This document shows, in pieces, positions 31,632 to 42,505 of a DNA stretch of 64,000 nucleotides (positions within the stretch are counted from its first letter, which is position 1; every line of letters starts with the position of its first letter). Origin of the DNA: Tepidimonas thermarum (lineage in GTDB: Bacteria; Pseudomonadota; Gammaproteobacteria; Burkholderiales; Burkholderiaceae_C). Location: assembly GCF_007556705.1 (NCBI RefSeq), contig NZ_VJOL01000004.1, positions 1-64,000 of the forward strand. The letters run 5' to 3'. Position numbers and translations under genes: made by a program. The notes below the pieces were generated by a model that was not told where the DNA came from, made no database searches, and saw only the letters and a list, made by a program, of their open reading frames with translations.

Positions 31632-31907
31632 ATGACCCTGCCCCCGGTTCCGGCCACGCTGACGCACGCCCAAGCCGAGGGCTATCTGGACCAATGCCGC
31701 GCGGCGCTTGCCGCGGCGGGCACGGGCGCGCACGTGGTGCTCGACGCCAGTGCGCTGCACGAATTCGACTCCTCCGCGCTGGCGGTGCTGCTGGCCGTGC
31801 GGCGCGAGGTGCTGGCCCGTGGCGCCACCTGGGTGGTGCAGGGCTTGCCCGAGCGCGCGCGCGTGCTGGCGGGCCTGTATGGGGTGGGGGAGTTGCTGCC
31901 GGCGTAA
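31632..31907 (+). CDS. mlaB: MlaB-like STAS-domain protein
   Basis: A 91-residue STAS-domain protein that binds MlaF and is needed for assembly and activity of the transporter. The core strand-helix is visible: HVVLDASALHEFDSSALAVLLAVRREV. The ATG at 31632 gives MTLPPVPATLTHAQAEGY; a GTG at 31614 would add six residues. It closes the mla set. The next gene begins 12 bases later with a TAAAAT hexamer that overlaps the mlaB stop codon. Confidence 0.85.
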   Translation: MTLPPVPATLTHAQAEGYLDQCRAALAAAGTGAHVVLDASALHEFDSSALAVLLAVRREVLARGATWVVQGLPERARVLAGLYGVGELLPA

Positions 31908-31910
31908 AAT
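31905..31910 (+). promoter_or_regulatory. -10-like element (TAAAAT) before the ABC exporter gene
   Basis: TAAAAT overlaps the mlaB stop codon and ends nine bases before the ATG at 31920, predicting a very short leader. Confidence 0.35.
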
Positions 31911-31919
31911 GGTCGGTTT

Positions 31920-32846
31920 ATGTCCGCCGCCGTTTCCTTTGAGCACGTCAGCAAGCGCTTCGATACGGCGCGTGGTCCCCTGCAGGCCCTGCAGGGGGTT
32001 GCCTTCGACATCCAACCCGGGGAGTTTTTCGGCTTGCTCGGGCCCAACGGGGCGGGCAAAACCACGCTCATCAGCATTCTGGCTGGGCTGAGCCGCCCGA
32101 GCAGCGGGCGTGTCACGGTGTTTGGCGCGGATGTGCAGGCCGAGCCAATGCAGGCGCGGCGGCGCCTGGGCATCGTGCCGCAGGAACTGGTGTTCGATCC
32201 CTTCTTCACCGTGCGCGAGGCGCTGCGCTTCCAGTCGGGCTATTTCGGCATCCGCGACAACGACGCCTGGATCGATGAACTCCTGGCCGGCTTGGGCCTG
32301 GCCGACAAGGCCGACACCAACATGCGCCAGCTCTCCGGTGGCATGAAGCGGCGCGTCATGGTGGCCCAGGCGCTGGTGCACCGGCCGCCGGTCATCGTGC
32401 TGGATGAGCCCACCGCCGGCGTCGATGTCGAGCTGCGCCAGACGCTGTGGGCCTTCATCTCGCGCCTCAACCGCGATGGCAGCACCGTGCTGCTGACGAC
32501 GCACTACCTGGAAGAGGCCGAGGCGCTGTGCGGCCGCATCGCCATGCTGCGCGCGGGACGCGTGATCGCGCTGGAGCGCACCGCGGACCTGTTGCAACGC
32601 GCCTCGTCCAACGTGCTGCGCTTCAAAACCGATCAGGCGCTGCCGCCGGCGCTGGCGGCGCGCGCGCGCGTCACCGGGCGCATCGCCCAGGTCAAGGTGC
32701 ACGACGCCTACGAGGTCGAGCGCACGCTGGCCATGCTGCGCGAGGCGGGCATCGTCATGGAGGACATCGAGGTCCACAAGGCGGATTTGGAGGATGTGTT
32801 TTTGGAGCTCATGGCGGATCAGCGCGACGCGGAGGCACGCGCATGA
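31920..32846 (+). CDS. ABC-2 type exporter ATP-binding protein (YadG-like)
   Basis: A 308-residue ATPase. Walker A is GPNGAGKTT, the Q-loop is VPQELVFD, the signature is LSGGMKRRVMVAQAL, Walker B is VIVLDEP and the H-loop is LTTHYLEEAE. A C-terminal regulatory extension follows. It pairs with the permease at 32843, which it overlaps by four bases. E. coli YadGH is the closest named pair. The substrate is unknown; linkage to mla and murA suggests an envelope component, but that is inference. Confidence 0.9.
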   Translation: MSAAVSFEHVSKRFDTARGPLQALQGVAFDIQPGEFFGLLGPNGAGKTTLISILAGLSRPSSGRVTVFGADVQAEPMQARRRLGIVPQELVFDPFFTVREALRFQSGYFGIRDNDAWIDELLAGLGLADKADTNMRQLSGGMKRRVMVAQALVHRPPVIVLDEPTAGVDVELRQTLWAFISRLNRDGSTVLLTTHYLEEAEALCGRIAMLRAGRVIALERTADLLQRASSNVLRFKTDQALPPALAARARVTGRIAQVKVHDAYEVERTLAMLREAGIVMEDIEVHKADLEDVFLELMADQRDAEARA

Positions 32847-33598
32847 GTGGCTGGCAAACCCTGTTGTGGAAAGAGGTGCTGCGGTTTTGGAAGGTGGCCT
32901 TCCAAACCGTGGCGGCGCCCATCGTCACCGCCATCCTGTACCTGTTGATCTTTGGCCATGTGCTGGAGGAGCACGTGCAGGTGTACGACGGCGTCGGCTA
33001 CACCGCGTTTTTGCTGCCCGGGCTGGCGATGATGAGCTTGCTGCAAAACGCGTTTGCCAACAGCTCGTCGAGCCTGATCCAGAGCAAGATCATGGGCAAC
33101 CTGGTCTTTTTGCTGGTGGCGCCGCTGTCGCACCGCGCCTGGTTCGCGGCCTACGTCGGGTCGTCCGTGCTGCGCGGATGGGTCGTGGGCGCGGGGGTGT
33201 TGCTGGTGACCGCCTGGGCGGCGGATCTGCGCTGGGCGCACCCCGGCTGGATCGTGGTGTTTGCCGTGCTGGGGGCGGCGCTGCTGGGGTCGCTGGGGGT
33301 GATCGCAGGGCTGTGGGCGGAAAAATTCGACCAGATGGCCGCGTTCCAGAACTTCATCATCATGCCGATGACGTTTCTGTCGGGTGTGTTTTACTCCATC
33401 CACTCGCTGCCGCCGTTTTGGCAGCGGGTCAGCCACCTCAACCCATTTTTCTACATGATCGACGGGGCGCGGTACGGCTTTTTTGGCGTCAGCGACGTCT
33501 CGCCATGGCTGAGCCTGGCCGTGGTGGGCGGGGCCTTCGTCGCCGTGGCGGCGCTCACCTTGCATCTGCTGCGCATAGGCTACAAGATCCGCCATTGA
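32843..33598 (+). CDS. ABC-2 type exporter permease (YadH-like)
   Basis: A 251-residue membrane protein with six hydrophobic segments and the ABC-2 permease pattern, including the C-terminal motif FLSGVFYSIHSLPPFWQRVSHLNPFFYMIDGARYGFFG. The start MSGWQTLLWKEVLRFWKV at 32843 overlaps the ATPase stop by four bases, so the two form one exporter. Confidence 0.9.
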   Translation: MSGWQTLLWKEVLRFWKVAFQTVAAPIVTAILYLLIFGHVLEEHVQVYDGVGYTAFLLPGLAMMSLLQNAFANSSSSLIQSKIMGNLVFLLVAPLSHRAWFAAYVGSSVLRGWVVGAGVLLVTAWAADLRWAHPGWIVVFAVLGAALLGSLGVIAGLWAEKFDQMAAFQNFIIMPMTFLSGVFYSIHSLPPFWQRVSHLNPFFYMIDGARYGFFGVSDVSPWLSLAVVGGAFVAVAALTLHLLRIGYKIRH

Positions 33599-33698
33599 CA
33601 GCAGGCGTTGCCGCGGCAGACCCGGTGTTGGGTCGTCGCCCGTGGCGCCTGCGTTCCCGTTGCATCGTTTTTTGCCCGCTTGCCCTGGATGGCCTTCC

Positions 33699-33953
33699 AT
33701 GACCGCTGAACAGCTCCACGCCCTGATTGCCGCCGGCCTGCCCTGTGACCACCTGGAGGTGACCGGTGATGGTCGCCACTGGGCGGCCGTGATCGTCTCG
33801 CCCGCCTTTGAGGGGCGGCGCGCGGTGCAGCGCCACCAAATGGTCTATGCCACATTGGGCGCGCGCATCGACAACGACGAGGTGCATGCGCTGTCCATGA
33901 AGACCTACACCCCGACCGAATGGCAGGCGGCGCAGGCCGCCGGGGCCCGGTAA
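33699..33953 (+). CDS. BolA/IbaG-type protein (YrbA family)
   Basis: An 84-residue small protein with the BolA fold: [37 protein letters not shown] followed by [17 protein letters not shown]. Family members pair with monothiol glutaredoxins and carry or sense 2Fe-2S clusters; IbaG (YrbA) lies next to murA in many proteobacteria, as here. The start at 33699 ([13 protein letters not shown]) is preferred to an upstream in-frame ATG at 33642, which would add residues of low complexity. Confidence 0.88.
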   Translation: MTAEQLHALIAAGLPCDHLEVTGDGRHWAAVIVSPAFEGRRAVQRHQMVYATLGARIDNDEVHALSMKTYTPTEWQAAQAAGAR

Positions 33954-33963
33954 GGACGCTGGC

Positions 33964-35238
33964 ATGGACCGTTTGCTGATCCGCGGTGGCCAGCGCCTGC
34001 ACGGCGAGGTGGTCGTCTCCGGCGCCAAGAATGCGGCGCTGCCCGAGCTGTGCGCCGCGCTGCTGACCGATGCCGCGGTGACCTTGCGCAACGTGCCGCG
34101 GCTGCGCGACGTGGCCACGATGCGCGCCTTGCTCGAGCGCATGGGCGTGCAGGTGCGCACGCATGGCGAGCGCGGTGGCATGACGCTGCAGGCCGCCGAC
34201 CCGCTGGAGCCGGTGGCGCCGTACGAGCTGGTCAAGACCATGCGCGCCTCGATCCTGGTGCTCGGGCCGCTGCTGGCGCGCTGCGGGCGTGCGCGCGTGT
34301 CGTTGCCGGGCGGCTGCGCGATCGGCTCGCGGCCGGTCGATCAGCACCTCAAGGGCCTGCAGGCCATGGGGGCCGACATGGCCGTGGAGCATGGCGACAT
34401 CGTGGCGCGTCTGCCCGCGGGGCGCACGCGCTTGCGCGGTACGCGCATCACCACCGACATGGTCACCGTCACCGGCACCGAGAACCTGATGATGGCCGCC
34501 ACCTTGGCCGAGGGCGAGACGGTGCTCGAAAACGCCGCCCAAGAGCCCGAGGTGGTCGATCTGGCCGAGCTGCTCATCCGCATGGGCGCGCGCATCGAGG
34601 GGCACGGCACCAGCCGCATCCACATCCAGGGCGTGCCCGCGCTGCATGGCGCCGAGCACGACGTGGTGGCCGACCGCATCGAGGCCGGCACCTTTTTGTG
34701 CGCCGTGGCCGCCACCGGTGGCGAGGCGTGGCTGCGCGGCGGGCGCGCGCAGCATCTGGACGCCGTCATCGACAAGCTCACCGACGCCGGTGTGACGGTG
34801 CAGGCCGAGGCCGCGGGCATCCGGGTGCGCTCGCCGGGCGCGGCGGCGCTCAAAGCGCAAAGTTTTCGCACCACCGAATACCCGGGTTTCCCCACCGACA
34901 TGCAGGCGCAGTTCATGGCCCTCAATGCGGTGGCGCAGGGCCCCAGCGCCGTGACCGAGACCATTTTCGAAAACCGCTTCATGCACGTGCAGGAGCTGGT
35001 GCGGTTGGGCGCGCAGATCCGCATCGACGGGCGCACCGCCTTCGTCGAGGGGGGCAGCCGGCTCTCGGGTGCGACCGTCATGGCCACCGATTTGCGGGCG
35101 TCGGCCAGCCTGGTCATTGCCGGTCTGGTGGCCGAGGGTGAGACGGTGGTCGATCGCATCTACCACCTCGACCGTGGCTACGACCAGATGGAACGCAAGC
35201 TGCAGGCCTTGGGGGCCGATATCGAGAGGATGGCATGA
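33964..35238 (+). CDS. murA: UDP-N-acetylglucosamine 1-carboxyvinyltransferase
   Basis: A 424-residue enzyme that adds enolpyruvate to UDP-GlcNAc, the first committed step of peptidoglycan synthesis. The N-terminal substrate motif [10 protein letters not shown] and catalytic Cys118 in [19 protein letters not shown] are present, so it should be fosfomycin-sensitive. The [12 protein letters not shown] and [10 protein letters not shown] motifs are also seen. Length is normal. It overlaps hisG by four bases, which couples cell-wall and histidine genes in one transcript. Confidence 0.97.
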   Translation: MDRLLIRGGQRLHGEVVVSGAKNAALPELCAALLTDAAVTLRNVPRLRDVATMRALLERMGVQVRTHGERGGMTLQAADPLEPVAPYELVKTMRASILVLGPLLARCGRARVSLPGGCAIGSRPVDQHLKGLQAMGADMAVEHGDIVARLPAGRTRLRGTRITTDMVTVTGTENLMMAATLAEGETVLENAAQEPEVVDLAELLIRMGARIEGHGTSRIHIQGVPALHGAEHDVVADRIEAGTFLCAVAATGGEAWLRGGRAQHLDAVIDKLTDAGVTVQAEAAGIRVRSPGAAALKAQSFRTTEYPGFPTDMQAQFMALNAVAQGPSAVTETIFENRFMHVQELVRLGAQIRIDGRTAFVEGGSRLSGATVMATDLRASASLVIAGLVAEGETVVDRIYHLDRGYDQMERKLQALGADIERMA

Positions 35239-35939
35239 CTGCCGAGACCGTCACCCTGGCCCTGTCCAAAGGGCGCATCTTCGACGAAACGCTGCCACTG
35301 CTGCGCGCCGCCGGCATCGAGGTGCTGGAAAACCCCGAAACCTCGCGCAAGCTCATCCTGCCCACCAACCAGCCGGATGTGCGCGTGGTGCTGGTGCGCG
35401 CCACCGATGTGCCGACCTATGTCGAGCACGGCGGCGCCGACCTGGGGGTGTGCGGCAAGGACACGCTGATCGAGCACGAGGCGGCGCGTGGCGATGCGGC
35501 CACGGTGGGGCTGTACCGGCCGCTGGACCTGGGGATTGCGCGCTGCCGCATGAGCGTTGCGGTGCCGGCCGACTTCGACTACGCGCGTGCGGTGCGGCAG
35601 GGCGCGCGCCTGCGCGTGGCCACCAAGTACGTGGCCATTGCGCGCGAGTTTTTCGCCAGCAAGGGCGTGCACGTGGACCTGATCAAGCTCTACGGCAGCA
35701 TGGAGCTGGCGCCGCTGACCGGGCTGGCCGACGCCATCGTCGATTTGGTCTCCACCGGCAATACGCTCAAGGCCAACCGCCTGGTCGAGGTGGAGCGCAT
35801 CATGGACATCTCCTCGCAACTGGTGGTGCGGCCCACGTCGCTCAAGCTCAAGCGCGCGCGCATTCGCCCCCTGCTGGAGGCCTTTGCGCGCGCGGTGGGG
35901 ACGCCGGCGACGCCAACTGCTGCGACAATCGGGGCATGA
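35235..35939 (+). CDS. hisG: ATP phosphoribosyltransferase, short form (HisG-S)
   Basis: A 234-residue enzyme for the first step of histidine synthesis. Motifs include [41 protein letters not shown] and the PRPP loop [18 protein letters not shown]. It lacks the C-terminal ACT-like regulatory domain of long HisG, so it should work with HisZ as a hetero-octamer. hisZ is not in the window. It overlaps murA and hisD by four bases each. Confidence 0.96.
   Translation: MTAETVTLALSKGRIFDETLPLLRAAGIEVLENPETSRKLILPTNQPDVRVVLVRATDVPTYVEHGGADLGVCGKDTLIEHEAARGDAATVGLYRPLDLGIARCRMSVAVPADFDYARAVRQGARLRVATKYVAIAREFFASKGVHVDLIKLYGSMELAPLTGLADAIVDLVSTGNTLKANRLVEVERIMDISSQLVVRPTSLKLKRARIRPLLEAFARAVGTPATPTAATIGA
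35924..35929 (+). promoter_or_regulatory. -10-like element (GACAAT) before hisD
   Basis: GACAAT in the 3' end of hisG, six bases before the hisD ATG. It may be an internal, leaderless promoter of the his operon. Confidence 0.3.
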
Positions 35940-37279
35940 CTGCCGCTGACACCTTGCTTGCCCGCCCCCTGCGGCTCGACAGCGCCGCGCCCGACTTCGA
36001 CGCGCAGCTGACCCAGCGCCTGCAGTGGTCGGCTGCGACCGACGCCGCCATCGAGGCGCGCGTGGCCGAGATCCTGGCCGACGTGCGCGCGCGTGGCGAC
36101 GCGGCGGTGCTGGACTACACGCGGCGTTTCGATGGCCTGTCTGTGACCAGCGTGGCCGAGCTGGCAATCGGCGCCGATGCGCTGCGCGCCGCGTTCGAGG
36201 CCATCCCGGCCCACCAGCGCGATGCGTTGCAGGAAGCTGCCGCCCGCATCCGCCGCTACCACCAGGCGCAGCTCGACGCCTGCGGCCGCTCGTGGCAGAT
36301 GCGCGACGCCGACGGCACGCTGCTTGGGCAGAAGGTCACGCCGCTGGACCGCGTCGGCATCTATGTGCCGGGGGGCAAGGCGGCCTACCCGTCCAGCGTG
36401 CTGATGAACGCCATCCCCGCACACGTGGCGGGCGTGCCCGAGATTGTCATGGTGGTGCCCACGCCGCGTGGCGAGCGCAACCCGCTGGTGTTGGCCGCGG
36501 CGCACGTGGCCGGGGTCAGCCGCGCGTTTGCGGTGGGCGGCGCGCAGGCCGTGGCCGCGCTGGCGTATGGCACCGCGACCATCCCCCGGGTGGACAAAAT
36601 CACCGGGCCGGGCAACGCGTATGTCGCAAGCGCCAAAAAACATGTGTTTGGTACCGTGGGCATCGACATGATCGCCGGGCCCAGCGAAATCCTGGTGCTG
36701 GCCGACGGCACCACCCCCCCCGATTGGGTGGCGATGGACCTGTTCAGCCAGGCCGAGCACGACGAGCTGGCGCAGTCGATCTTGCTCTGCCCCGATGCCG
36801 CTTACCTGGACGCGGTGCAAGCCGCCATCGATCGGCTGCTGCCCACCATGCCGCGGCGCGCGATCATCGCCAAAAGCCTCAACGACCGCGGCGCGTTGAT
36901 CCGCACCCGCGACATGGCCGAGGCGTGCGCGATCAGCAACCGCATCGCGCCCGAGCACCTGGAAGTCGCCAGCCGCGAGCTGCGGCGCTGGGAGCCGCTG
37001 CTGCGCCACGCCGGGGCCATCTTCCTGGGGGCCTACACCAGCGAAAGCTTGGGCGACTACTGCGCCGGCCCCAACCACGTGCTGCCCACCAGCGGCACGG
37101 CGCGCTTTTCCAGCCCGTTGGGCGTGTACGACTTTCAAAAGCGCTCCAGCCTGATCGAGGTCAGCGCCGAGGGGGCGCAGACGCTGGGCCGCATCGCGTC
37201 GGTGCTGGCGCACGGCGAAGGCCTGACCGCGCACGCGCGCGCAGCCGAGCTGCGCCTGCGGGCGGAGGGTGGGGCATGA
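35936..37279 (+). CDS. hisD: Histidinol dehydrogenase
   Basis: A 447-residue zinc enzyme that oxidises histidinol to histidine in two NAD-dependent steps. Motifs include [56 protein letters not shown], the zinc-site stretch SQAEHDEL and IAPEHLEV. The start at 35936 overlaps the hisG stop (ATGA) and gives [15 protein letters not shown]. It overlaps hisC by four bases. Confidence 0.97.
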   Translation: MTAADTLLARPLRLDSAAPDFDAQLTQRLQWSAATDAAIEARVAEILADVRARGDAAVLDYTRRFDGLSVTSVAELAIGADALRAAFEAIPAHQRDALQEAAARIRRYHQAQLDACGRSWQMRDADGTLLGQKVTPLDRVGIYVPGGKAAYPSSVLMNAIPAHVAGVPEIVMVVPTPRGERNPLVLAAAHVAGVSRAFAVGGAQAVAALAYGTATIPRVDKITGPGNAYVASAKKHVFGTVGIDMIAGPSEILVLADGTTPPDWVAMDLFSQAEHDELAQSILLCPDAAYLDAVQAAIDRLLPTMPRRAIIAKSLNDRGALIRTRDMAEACAISNRIAPEHLEVASRELRRWEPLLRHAGAIFLGAYTSESLGDYCAGPNHVLPTSGTARFSSPLGVYDFQKRSSLIEVSAEGAQTLGRIASVLAHGEGLTAHARAAELRLRAEGGA

Positions 37280-38373
37280 GCGACCGCCTGGACGCGGCGC
37301 TGCAGCGCATCCGGCGCGATGTGCAGGGCATGCACGCCTACGCCATCCAGGACGCGACCGGCCTGATCAAGCTGGACGCGATGGAAAACCCTTACCGCCT
37401 GCCCGCAGCGCTGCAGCAGGCGCTGGGGGAACGGTTGGGGGCCGTGGCCATCAACCGCTACCCCGGGCCGCGCATCGAGGATCTCAAGCGCGCGCTGGCG
37501 GCGCACATCGGGTTGCCCGCGGGCGCGGCGCTGATGCTGGGCAACGGGTCGGACGAGCTCATCAGCCTGCTGGCCATGGCCTGCGACCAGCCCGGCGCCA
37601 CGATCCTGGCGCCGCTGCCCGGCTTCGTCATGTACGAGATGTCGGCACGGCTGCAGGGGCTGCGCTTCGTGGGCGTGCCGCTGCGCGCCGATTTCGAGCT
37701 CGACGCCGACGCCATGGTCGAGGCCATCGCGCGCGAGCGTCCGGCCATCACCTACCTGGCCTATCCCAACAACCCCACCGCCAACCTGTGGCAGCCAGCG
37801 GCCATGCGCCGTGTCATCGACGCGGTGGCAGCGGTGGGCGGCCTGGTCGTGGTGGACGAGGCCTACCAGCCTTTTGCCAGCCACACCTGGCTCGACGAAT
37901 GGCGGGCAGAGCCGGCGGCGCACGGGCACGTGCTCGTCATGCGCACGCTGTCCAAATTTGGTCTCGCTGGCGTGCGGCTCGGCTACCTGGTCGGGGCGCA
38001 GCCGCTCGTGCACGAGCTCGACAAGGTGCGCCCGCCGTACAACGTCAGCAGCCTCAACGCCGAGTGCGCGCTGTTTGCGCTGGAGCACGCCGATGTCTTT
38101 GCCGAGCAGGCGGCGGCGATTCGCGCCGAGCGCGAGCGGCTGCTGGCGGCGCTGGCGGCGCTGCCCGGGGTGCAGCCCTATCCCAGCCAGGCCAACATGA
38201 TCCTGGTGCGTGTGCCCGACGCCACGAAGGCATTCACCGGCTTGCGTGCGCGCGGGGTGTTGATCAAGAATGTTTCTACAATGCACCCGATGCTGGCCCA
38301 TTGCCTGCGCCTGACCGTGGGCACCCCGGCCGAAAACGACGCGCTGCTTGCGGCGCTGCCGCCTTCGCTATGA
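37276..38373 (+). CDS. hisC: Histidinol-phosphate aminotransferase
   Basis: A 365-residue PLP aminotransferase. The GNGSDELI phosphate motif, the [10 protein letters not shown] motif, VVDEAYQPF, the PLP lysine in [15 protein letters not shown] and the C-terminal LRLTVG arginine are all visible. It converts imidazole-acetol phosphate to histidinol phosphate. It starts inside the hisD stop and ends inside the hisB start. Confidence 0.96.
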   Translation: MSDRLDAALQRIRRDVQGMHAYAIQDATGLIKLDAMENPYRLPAALQQALGERLGAVAINRYPGPRIEDLKRALAAHIGLPAGAALMLGNGSDELISLLAMACDQPGATILAPLPGFVMYEMSARLQGLRFVGVPLRADFELDADAMVEAIARERPAITYLAYPNNPTANLWQPAAMRRVIDAVAAVGGLVVVDEAYQPFASHTWLDEWRAEPAAHGHVLVMRTLSKFGLAGVRLGYLVGAQPLVHELDKVRPPYNVSSLNAECALFALEHADVFAEQAAAIRAERERLLAALAALPGVQPYPSQANMILVRVPDATKAFTGLRARGVLIKNVSTMHPMLAHCLRLTVGTPAENDALLAALPPSL

Positions 38374-38987
38374 CCACCTTGCCTGCTCCCAGCGCCGCTG
38401 CCCGCACCGCGGACGTCCAGCGCGTGACGGCCGAGACCCAGATCCGCGTGCGCGTGGACCTCGACGGCACCGGCCGCGCCCGGCTCGACACCGGCATCGG
38501 CTTCTTCGACCACATGCTCGACCAGATCGCCCGCCACGGGTTGATCGACCTCGAGATCGAATGCCGCGGCGACTTGCACATCGACGGCCACCACACGGTG
38601 GAAGATGTTGGCATCACTCTCGGGCAGGCGGTGGCGCGCGCGGTGGGCGACAAGCGCGGCATCCGCCGCTACGGTCACGCCTACGTGCCGCTGGACGAGG
38701 CCTTGTCGCGCGTGGTGGTGGATTTTTCCGGCCGCCCGGGGCTGCACCTGGACGTGCGCTTTACCGCTGGTATGATTGGGCAGTTCGACACCCAGTTGGT
38801 GCACGAATTTTTTCAAGGCTTCGTCAACCACGCCGGGGTGACGCTGCACATCGACAACCTCAAGGGCCACAACGCCCACCACCAATGCGAGACGATCTTC
38901 AAGGCTTTTGCGCGCGCGCTGCGTGCCGCGGTGGAGCGCGATCCGCGGTTGGGCGACGCCGTGCCCTCGACCAAGGGCAGCCTGTGA
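38370..38987 (+). CDS. hisB: Imidazoleglycerol-phosphate dehydratase (monofunctional HisB)
   Basis: A 205-residue manganese enzyme. Metal-binding histidine motifs are present as [40 protein letters not shown] and [14 protein letters not shown]. The HAD phosphatase domain fused to HisB in enterobacteria is absent, so histidinol phosphatase must be encoded elsewhere. It overlaps hisC by four bases. Confidence 0.97.
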   Translation: MTTLPAPSAAARTADVQRVTAETQIRVRVDLDGTGRARLDTGIGFFDHMLDQIARHGLIDLEIECRGDLHIDGHHTVEDVGITLGQAVARAVGDKRGIRRYGHAYVPLDEALSRVVVDFSGRPGLHLDVRFTAGMIGQFDTQLVHEFFQGFVNHAGVTLHIDNLKGHNAHHQCETIFKAFARALRAAVERDPRLGDAVPSTKGSL

Positions 38988-39021
38988 GGCTGGCGTTTTC
39001 TGCACTGCGTTCCCGGCTACG

Positions 39022-39714
39022 ATGAACACCCTGCTGCCACGCGAGACGGTCGCGGTCGTCGATTACGGCATGGGCAACCTGCGCTCGGTGGCGCAGGCGG
39101 TCATGCACGCGGCGCTGGCCACCGACCATGTCGATGTCGTCGTCACGGACAACCCGCAGGTCGTGCGCGATGCGCACCGCGTCGTCTTGCCAGGGCAGGG
39201 CGCCATGCCCGATTGCATGGCCGAGTTGGAGCGCAGCGGTCTGCGTGCGGCGGTGCTGCACGCGGCTGCGAACAAGCCGCTCTTTGGCGTGTGCGTCGGC
39301 ATGCAAATGCTGCTCGACCATTCAGAGGAGGGCGACACCCCAGGGCTGGGCCTGATCGGCGGGCGGGTGGTGCGCTTTCGCCTCGAGGGGCAGCAACAGC
39401 CCGACGGCAGCCGCTACAAAGTGCCGCAAATGGGCTGGAACCGCGTCTGGTACGGCTTCGAGCACGGCGCGGCGGAGCACGCGGCGCCGCACCCGCTGTG
39501 GGCGGGCATCCCGGACGGCAGCTATTTTTACTTCGTGCACAGCTACCACGCCCATCCTGCGGACCCCGCGCACGTGGCGGCGGTGACCGACTATGGCGTG
39601 CGCTTTGCCAGCGCGATTGCGCGCGACAACCTGTTTGCCACCCAGTTTCACCCCGAAAAGAGCGCCGACCAAGGGTTGGCGCTGTACCGCAACTTTTTGC
39701 ACTGGAACCCTTGA
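39022..39714 (+). CDS. hisH: Imidazole glycerol phosphate synthase, glutamine amidotransferase subunit
   Basis: A 230-residue class I glutaminase that feeds ammonia to HisF. The catalytic cysteine is in [12 protein letters not shown], the oxyanion strand in LPGQGAMPD, and the His-Glu pair in TQFHPEKS. It starts at 39022 ([19 protein letters not shown]), 34 bases after hisB. Confidence 0.96.
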   Translation: MNTLLPRETVAVVDYGMGNLRSVAQAVMHAALATDHVDVVVTDNPQVVRDAHRVVLPGQGAMPDCMAELERSGLRAAVLHAAANKPLFGVCVGMQMLLDHSEEGDTPGLGLIGGRVVRFRLEGQQQPDGSRYKVPQMGWNRVWYGFEHGAAEHAAPHPLWAGIPDGSYFYFVHSYHAHPADPAHVAAVTDYGVRFASAIARDNLFATQFHPEKSADQGLALYRNFLHWNP

Positions 39715-39728
39715 AGCCCTGACGAGCC

Positions 39729-40469
39729 ATGCTGCTGATTCCCGCCATCGACCTCAAAGACGGCCAGTGCGTGCGCCTGAAACAAGGCGATATGGACCAG
39801 TCCACCGTGTTCAGCGACGACCCGGCCGCCATGGCGCGCCACTGGGTCGAGCAGGGCGCCCAGCGTCTGCACCTGGTGGACCTCAACGGCGCGTTTGCCG
39901 GCAAGCCCAAAAACGAGGCCGCCATCCGCAGCATCCTGCGCGAAGTGGGGGATGACATCGACGTCCAGCTCGGCGGCGGCATCCGCGACCTCGACACCAT
40001 CGAGCGCTACCTCGACGCGGGACTGCGCTACGTCATCATCGGCACCGCCGCGGTCAAAAACCCGGGCTTTTTGCAGGATGCCTGCACCGCCTTTGGTGGG
40101 CACATCATCGTCGGTCTCGACGCCAAGGACGGCAAGGTGGCCACCGACGGTTGGAGCAAGCTCACCGGCCACGAGGTGGTGGACCTGGCGCGCAAGTTCG
40201 AGGACTATGGCGTCGAGGCCGTCATCTACACCGACATCGGGCGTGACGGCATGCTGACCGGCATCAACGTCGAGGCCACCGTGCGCCTGGCGCAGGCGCT
40301 GTCGATCCCGGTGATCGCCTCGGGGGGGCTGTCGGGGCTGGAGGACATCCGGCGTCTGTGCGCGGTCGAGTCCGAAGGCGTCGAAGGCGTCATCTGCGGA
40401 CGCGCGATCTACAGCGGTGACCTCGACTTTGCCGCCGCGGTGCGGCTGGTCGACGGCCTGGGCGCCTGA
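39729..40469 (+). CDS. hisA: ProFAR isomerase
   Basis: A 246-residue (beta/alpha)8 isomerase of the histidine pathway. The N-terminal [15 protein letters not shown] with catalytic aspartate, [12 protein letters not shown], the second catalytic aspartate in [13 protein letters not shown] and the phosphate loop [13 protein letters not shown] are present. It starts 14 bases after hisH and lies two bases before hisF. Confidence 0.97.
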   Translation: MLLIPAIDLKDGQCVRLKQGDMDQSTVFSDDPAAMARHWVEQGAQRLHLVDLNGAFAGKPKNEAAIRSILREVGDDIDVQLGGGIRDLDTIERYLDAGLRYVIIGTAAVKNPGFLQDACTAFGGHIIVGLDAKDGKVATDGWSKLTGHEVVDLARKFEDYGVEAVIYTDIGRDGMLTGINVEATVRLAQALSIPVIASGGLSGLEDIRRLCAVESEGVEGVICGRAIYSGDLDFAAAVRLVDGLGA

Positions 40470-40471
40470 CC

Positions 40472-41281
40472 ATGCTGGCCAAGCGCATCATCCCGTGTCT
40501 GGACGTGACCGGCGGGCGCGTCGTCAAGGGCGTCAACTTCGTCGCCCTGCGCGACGCCGGCGACCCGGTGGAAATCGCCGCGCGTTACAACGAACAGGGG
40601 GCCGATGAGCTGACCTTCCTCGACATCACCGCCACCAGCGACGGGCGGGACCTGATTCTGCCGATCATCGAGGCGGTGGCCAGCCAGGTGTTCATTCCGC
40701 TGACCGTGGGCGGCGGCGTGCGCACCGTGGAGGACGTGCGCCGGCTGCTCAACGCCGGCGCGGACAAGGTTAGCTTCAACTCCGCGGCCATTGCCAACCC
40801 GCAGGTGGTGCGCGATGCCGCGGGCAAGTACGGCTCGCAGTGCATCGTCGTGGCCATCGACGCCAAGCGCCGCAGCGCCGAGGACGCCCAGCGCCCGGGC
40901 CCTGACGGCCAGCCGATCGGGCCGGGGTGGGACGTCTATTCACACGGCGGCCGCAAGAACGTCGGGCTGGACGCCGTGGCCTGGGCGCGCCAGATGGCCG
41001 CCTACGGCGCGGGCGAGATCCTGCTGACCAGCATGGACCGCGACGGCACGCAGGCCGGCTTCGACCTCGAGCTCACGCGCGCGGTCAGCGACGCCGTGCC
41101 GGTGCCGGTGATCGCCTCCGGCGGCGTGGGCACCCTGGACCATCTGGTGGATGGCATTCGCCTCGGCGGCGCCGATGCGGTGCTGGCGGCCAGCATCTTC
41201 CACTACGGCGCCTACACGATCGCCCAGGCCAAGGAACACCTGGCGCGGGCGGGCATTCCGGTGCGGAGGTCAACGGCATGA
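40472..41281 (+). CDS. hisF: Imidazole glycerol phosphate synthase, cyclase subunit
   Basis: A 269-residue (beta/alpha)8 cyclase that with HisH makes IGP and AICAR. The [22 protein letters not shown] start, [13 protein letters not shown] and [14 protein letters not shown] motifs are typical, and [13 protein letters not shown] closes the phosphate site. It overlaps hisI by four bases. Confidence 0.97.
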   Translation: MLAKRIIPCLDVTGGRVVKGVNFVALRDAGDPVEIAARYNEQGADELTFLDITATSDGRDLILPIIEAVASQVFIPLTVGGGVRTVEDVRRLLNAGADKVSFNSAAIANPQVVRDAAGKYGSQCIVVAIDAKRRSAEDAQRPGPDGQPIGPGWDVYSHGGRKNVGLDAVAWARQMAAYGAGEILLTSMDRDGTQAGFDLELTRAVSDAVPVPVIASGGVGTLDHLVDGIRLGGADAVLAASIFHYGAYTIAQAKEHLARAGIPVRRSTA

Positions 41282-41676
41282 CCGACTGGCTCGATCGCAT
41301 CAAGTGGGACGCGCAGGGGCTGGTGCCCGTGATCGCGCAGGAGCAGCGCACCGGCGACGTGCTCATGTTCGCCTGGATGAACCGCGAAGCGCTGCAAAAA
41401 ACCGCCGAACTGGGCCGCGCGGTCTACTACAGCCGCTCGCGCGGTCGCCTGTGGGTCAAGGGCGAGGAGTCCGGCCATGTGCAGCAGGTGCACGAAATCC
41501 GGCTCGACTGCGACGACGACGTGGTGCTGCTCAAGGTCACGCAGTTGGGCCACGAACCCGGCATCGCCTGCCACACCGGGCGCCACAGCTGCTTTTATCA
41601 GCGCCTGGACACGCAGCGTGGCCAGTGGCAGGCCGTCGACCCCGTCCTCAAGGCCCCCGAGACCATCTACCGCTGA
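41278..41676 (+). CDS. hisI: Phosphoribosyl-AMP cyclohydrolase
   Basis: A 132-residue zinc enzyme, here separate from HisE. It carries [32 protein letters not shown], the metal triad region [11 protein letters not shown] and the cysteine motif [11 protein letters not shown]. It starts at 41278, overlapping the hisF stop by four bases. Confidence 0.96.
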   Translation: MTDWLDRIKWDAQGLVPVIAQEQRTGDVLMFAWMNREALQKTAELGRAVYYSRSRGRLWVKGEESGHVQQVHEIRLDCDDDVVLLKVTQLGHEPGIACHTGRHSCFYQRLDTQRGQWQAVDPVLKAPETIYR

Positions 41677-41680
41677 CGCC

Positions 41681-42097
41681 ATGACCGACACCGCCACGCC
41701 ACTCGACACGCTGCTGCGCCTGGCCGCCGTCATCGACAGCCGCAAACCGGCCGCCGGCGGCGACCCGGAGCGCAGTTACGTGGCGCGCCTGCTGCACAAG
41801 GGGCCCGATGCCTTCCTCAAAAAAATCGCCGAGGAAGCCGGTGAGGCCATCATGGCCGCCAAGGATTTGCAGCACGGTGCGGGCAGCGCACAGGCGTTCG
41901 TGGGCGAGGTGGCCGACCTGTGGTTTCACAGCCTGATCGCGCTGGCGCACTTTGGGCTGGGCCCGCAAGACGTGGTGGCCGAACTGGCGCGCCGTGAAGG
42001 CCTGTCCGGCCTGGAAGAAAAAGCCCTGCGCAAGGCGCGCGCGCGCGAGGCGGCCGAGGCCAACCGTGCGTCAACCGCACCGGAGTCATCGCCATGA
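41681..42097 (+). CDS. hisE: Phosphoribosyl-ATP pyrophosphohydrolase
   Basis: A 138-residue all-alpha NTP-PPase. The signature is [31 protein letters not shown] and [20 protein letters not shown], with the acidic EEAGE metal site. The C-terminus is extended by a charged, low-complexity tail ([21 protein letters not shown]). It overlaps the next gene by four bases. Confidence 0.95.
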   Translation: MTDTATPLDTLLRLAAVIDSRKPAAGGDPERSYVARLLHKGPDAFLKKIAEEAGEAIMAAKDLQHGAGSAQAFVGEVADLWFHSLIALAHFGLGPQDVVAELARREGLSGLEEKALRKARAREAAEANRASTAPESSP

Positions 42098-42486
42098 CCG
42101 ACCCCCGCGACGAGCCGATCGACGTCACGCCCACGCGCGTGGCGCCACGCGCGGACGTGGACCCGCAGCGCCTGGCCAGCCTGCGCCAGCTCACCTTCGT
42201 GATCTACCTGCTCTACGCCCTGTCGTGGTTCGTCGGCATCACGGCGCTGGTGGCCATCATCATCAACTACGTCAAGCGCGAAGACGTCGCCGGCACGCTC
42301 TACGAGAGCCATTTCACCTGGCAGATTCGCACCTTTTGGTGGGGGCTGCTGTGGGCGGTGCTGGGCGGCCTGACGCTGGTGTTTGGCGTCGGCTTGATCG
42401 TGCTGGGCGCGGCGTTTGTCTGGACGCTGTACCGGCTGGTCAAGGGGTTTTTGTACTGGAACGACCGCCGGCCGCTGCCGGTGTAA
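42094..42486 (+). CDS. Small integral membrane protein, DUF4870-like
   Basis: A 130-residue protein. A soluble N-terminus of about 30 residues is followed by three hydrophobic segments ([52 protein letters not shown] and [17 protein letters not shown]). The pattern, with [25 protein letters not shown] between the first two, resembles DUF4870-type proteins. No function is known. It is translationally coupled to hisE and sits before hinT, so it may simply ride with the his operon. Confidence 0.7.
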   Translation: MTDPRDEPIDVTPTRVAPRADVDPQRLASLRQLTFVIYLLYALSWFVGITALVAIIINYVKREDVAGTLYESHFTWQIRTFWWGLLWAVLGGLTLVFGVGLIVLGAAFVWTLYRLVKGFLYWNDRRPLPV

Positions 42487-42505
42487 TCCTGTCCGTCACT
42501 GCACC

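Noticed and set aside
33601-33673. Hairpin plus TTTTTT between the exporter permease and the BolA-like gene
   Set aside because: The stem (GCAGGCG/CGCCTGC) ends 15 bases before the T-run, so it does not fit an intrinsic terminator.
38769-38780. TATGAT-like sequence inside hisB
   Set aside because: It lies mid-gene with no nearby start codon, and its bases are explained by the hisB codons.
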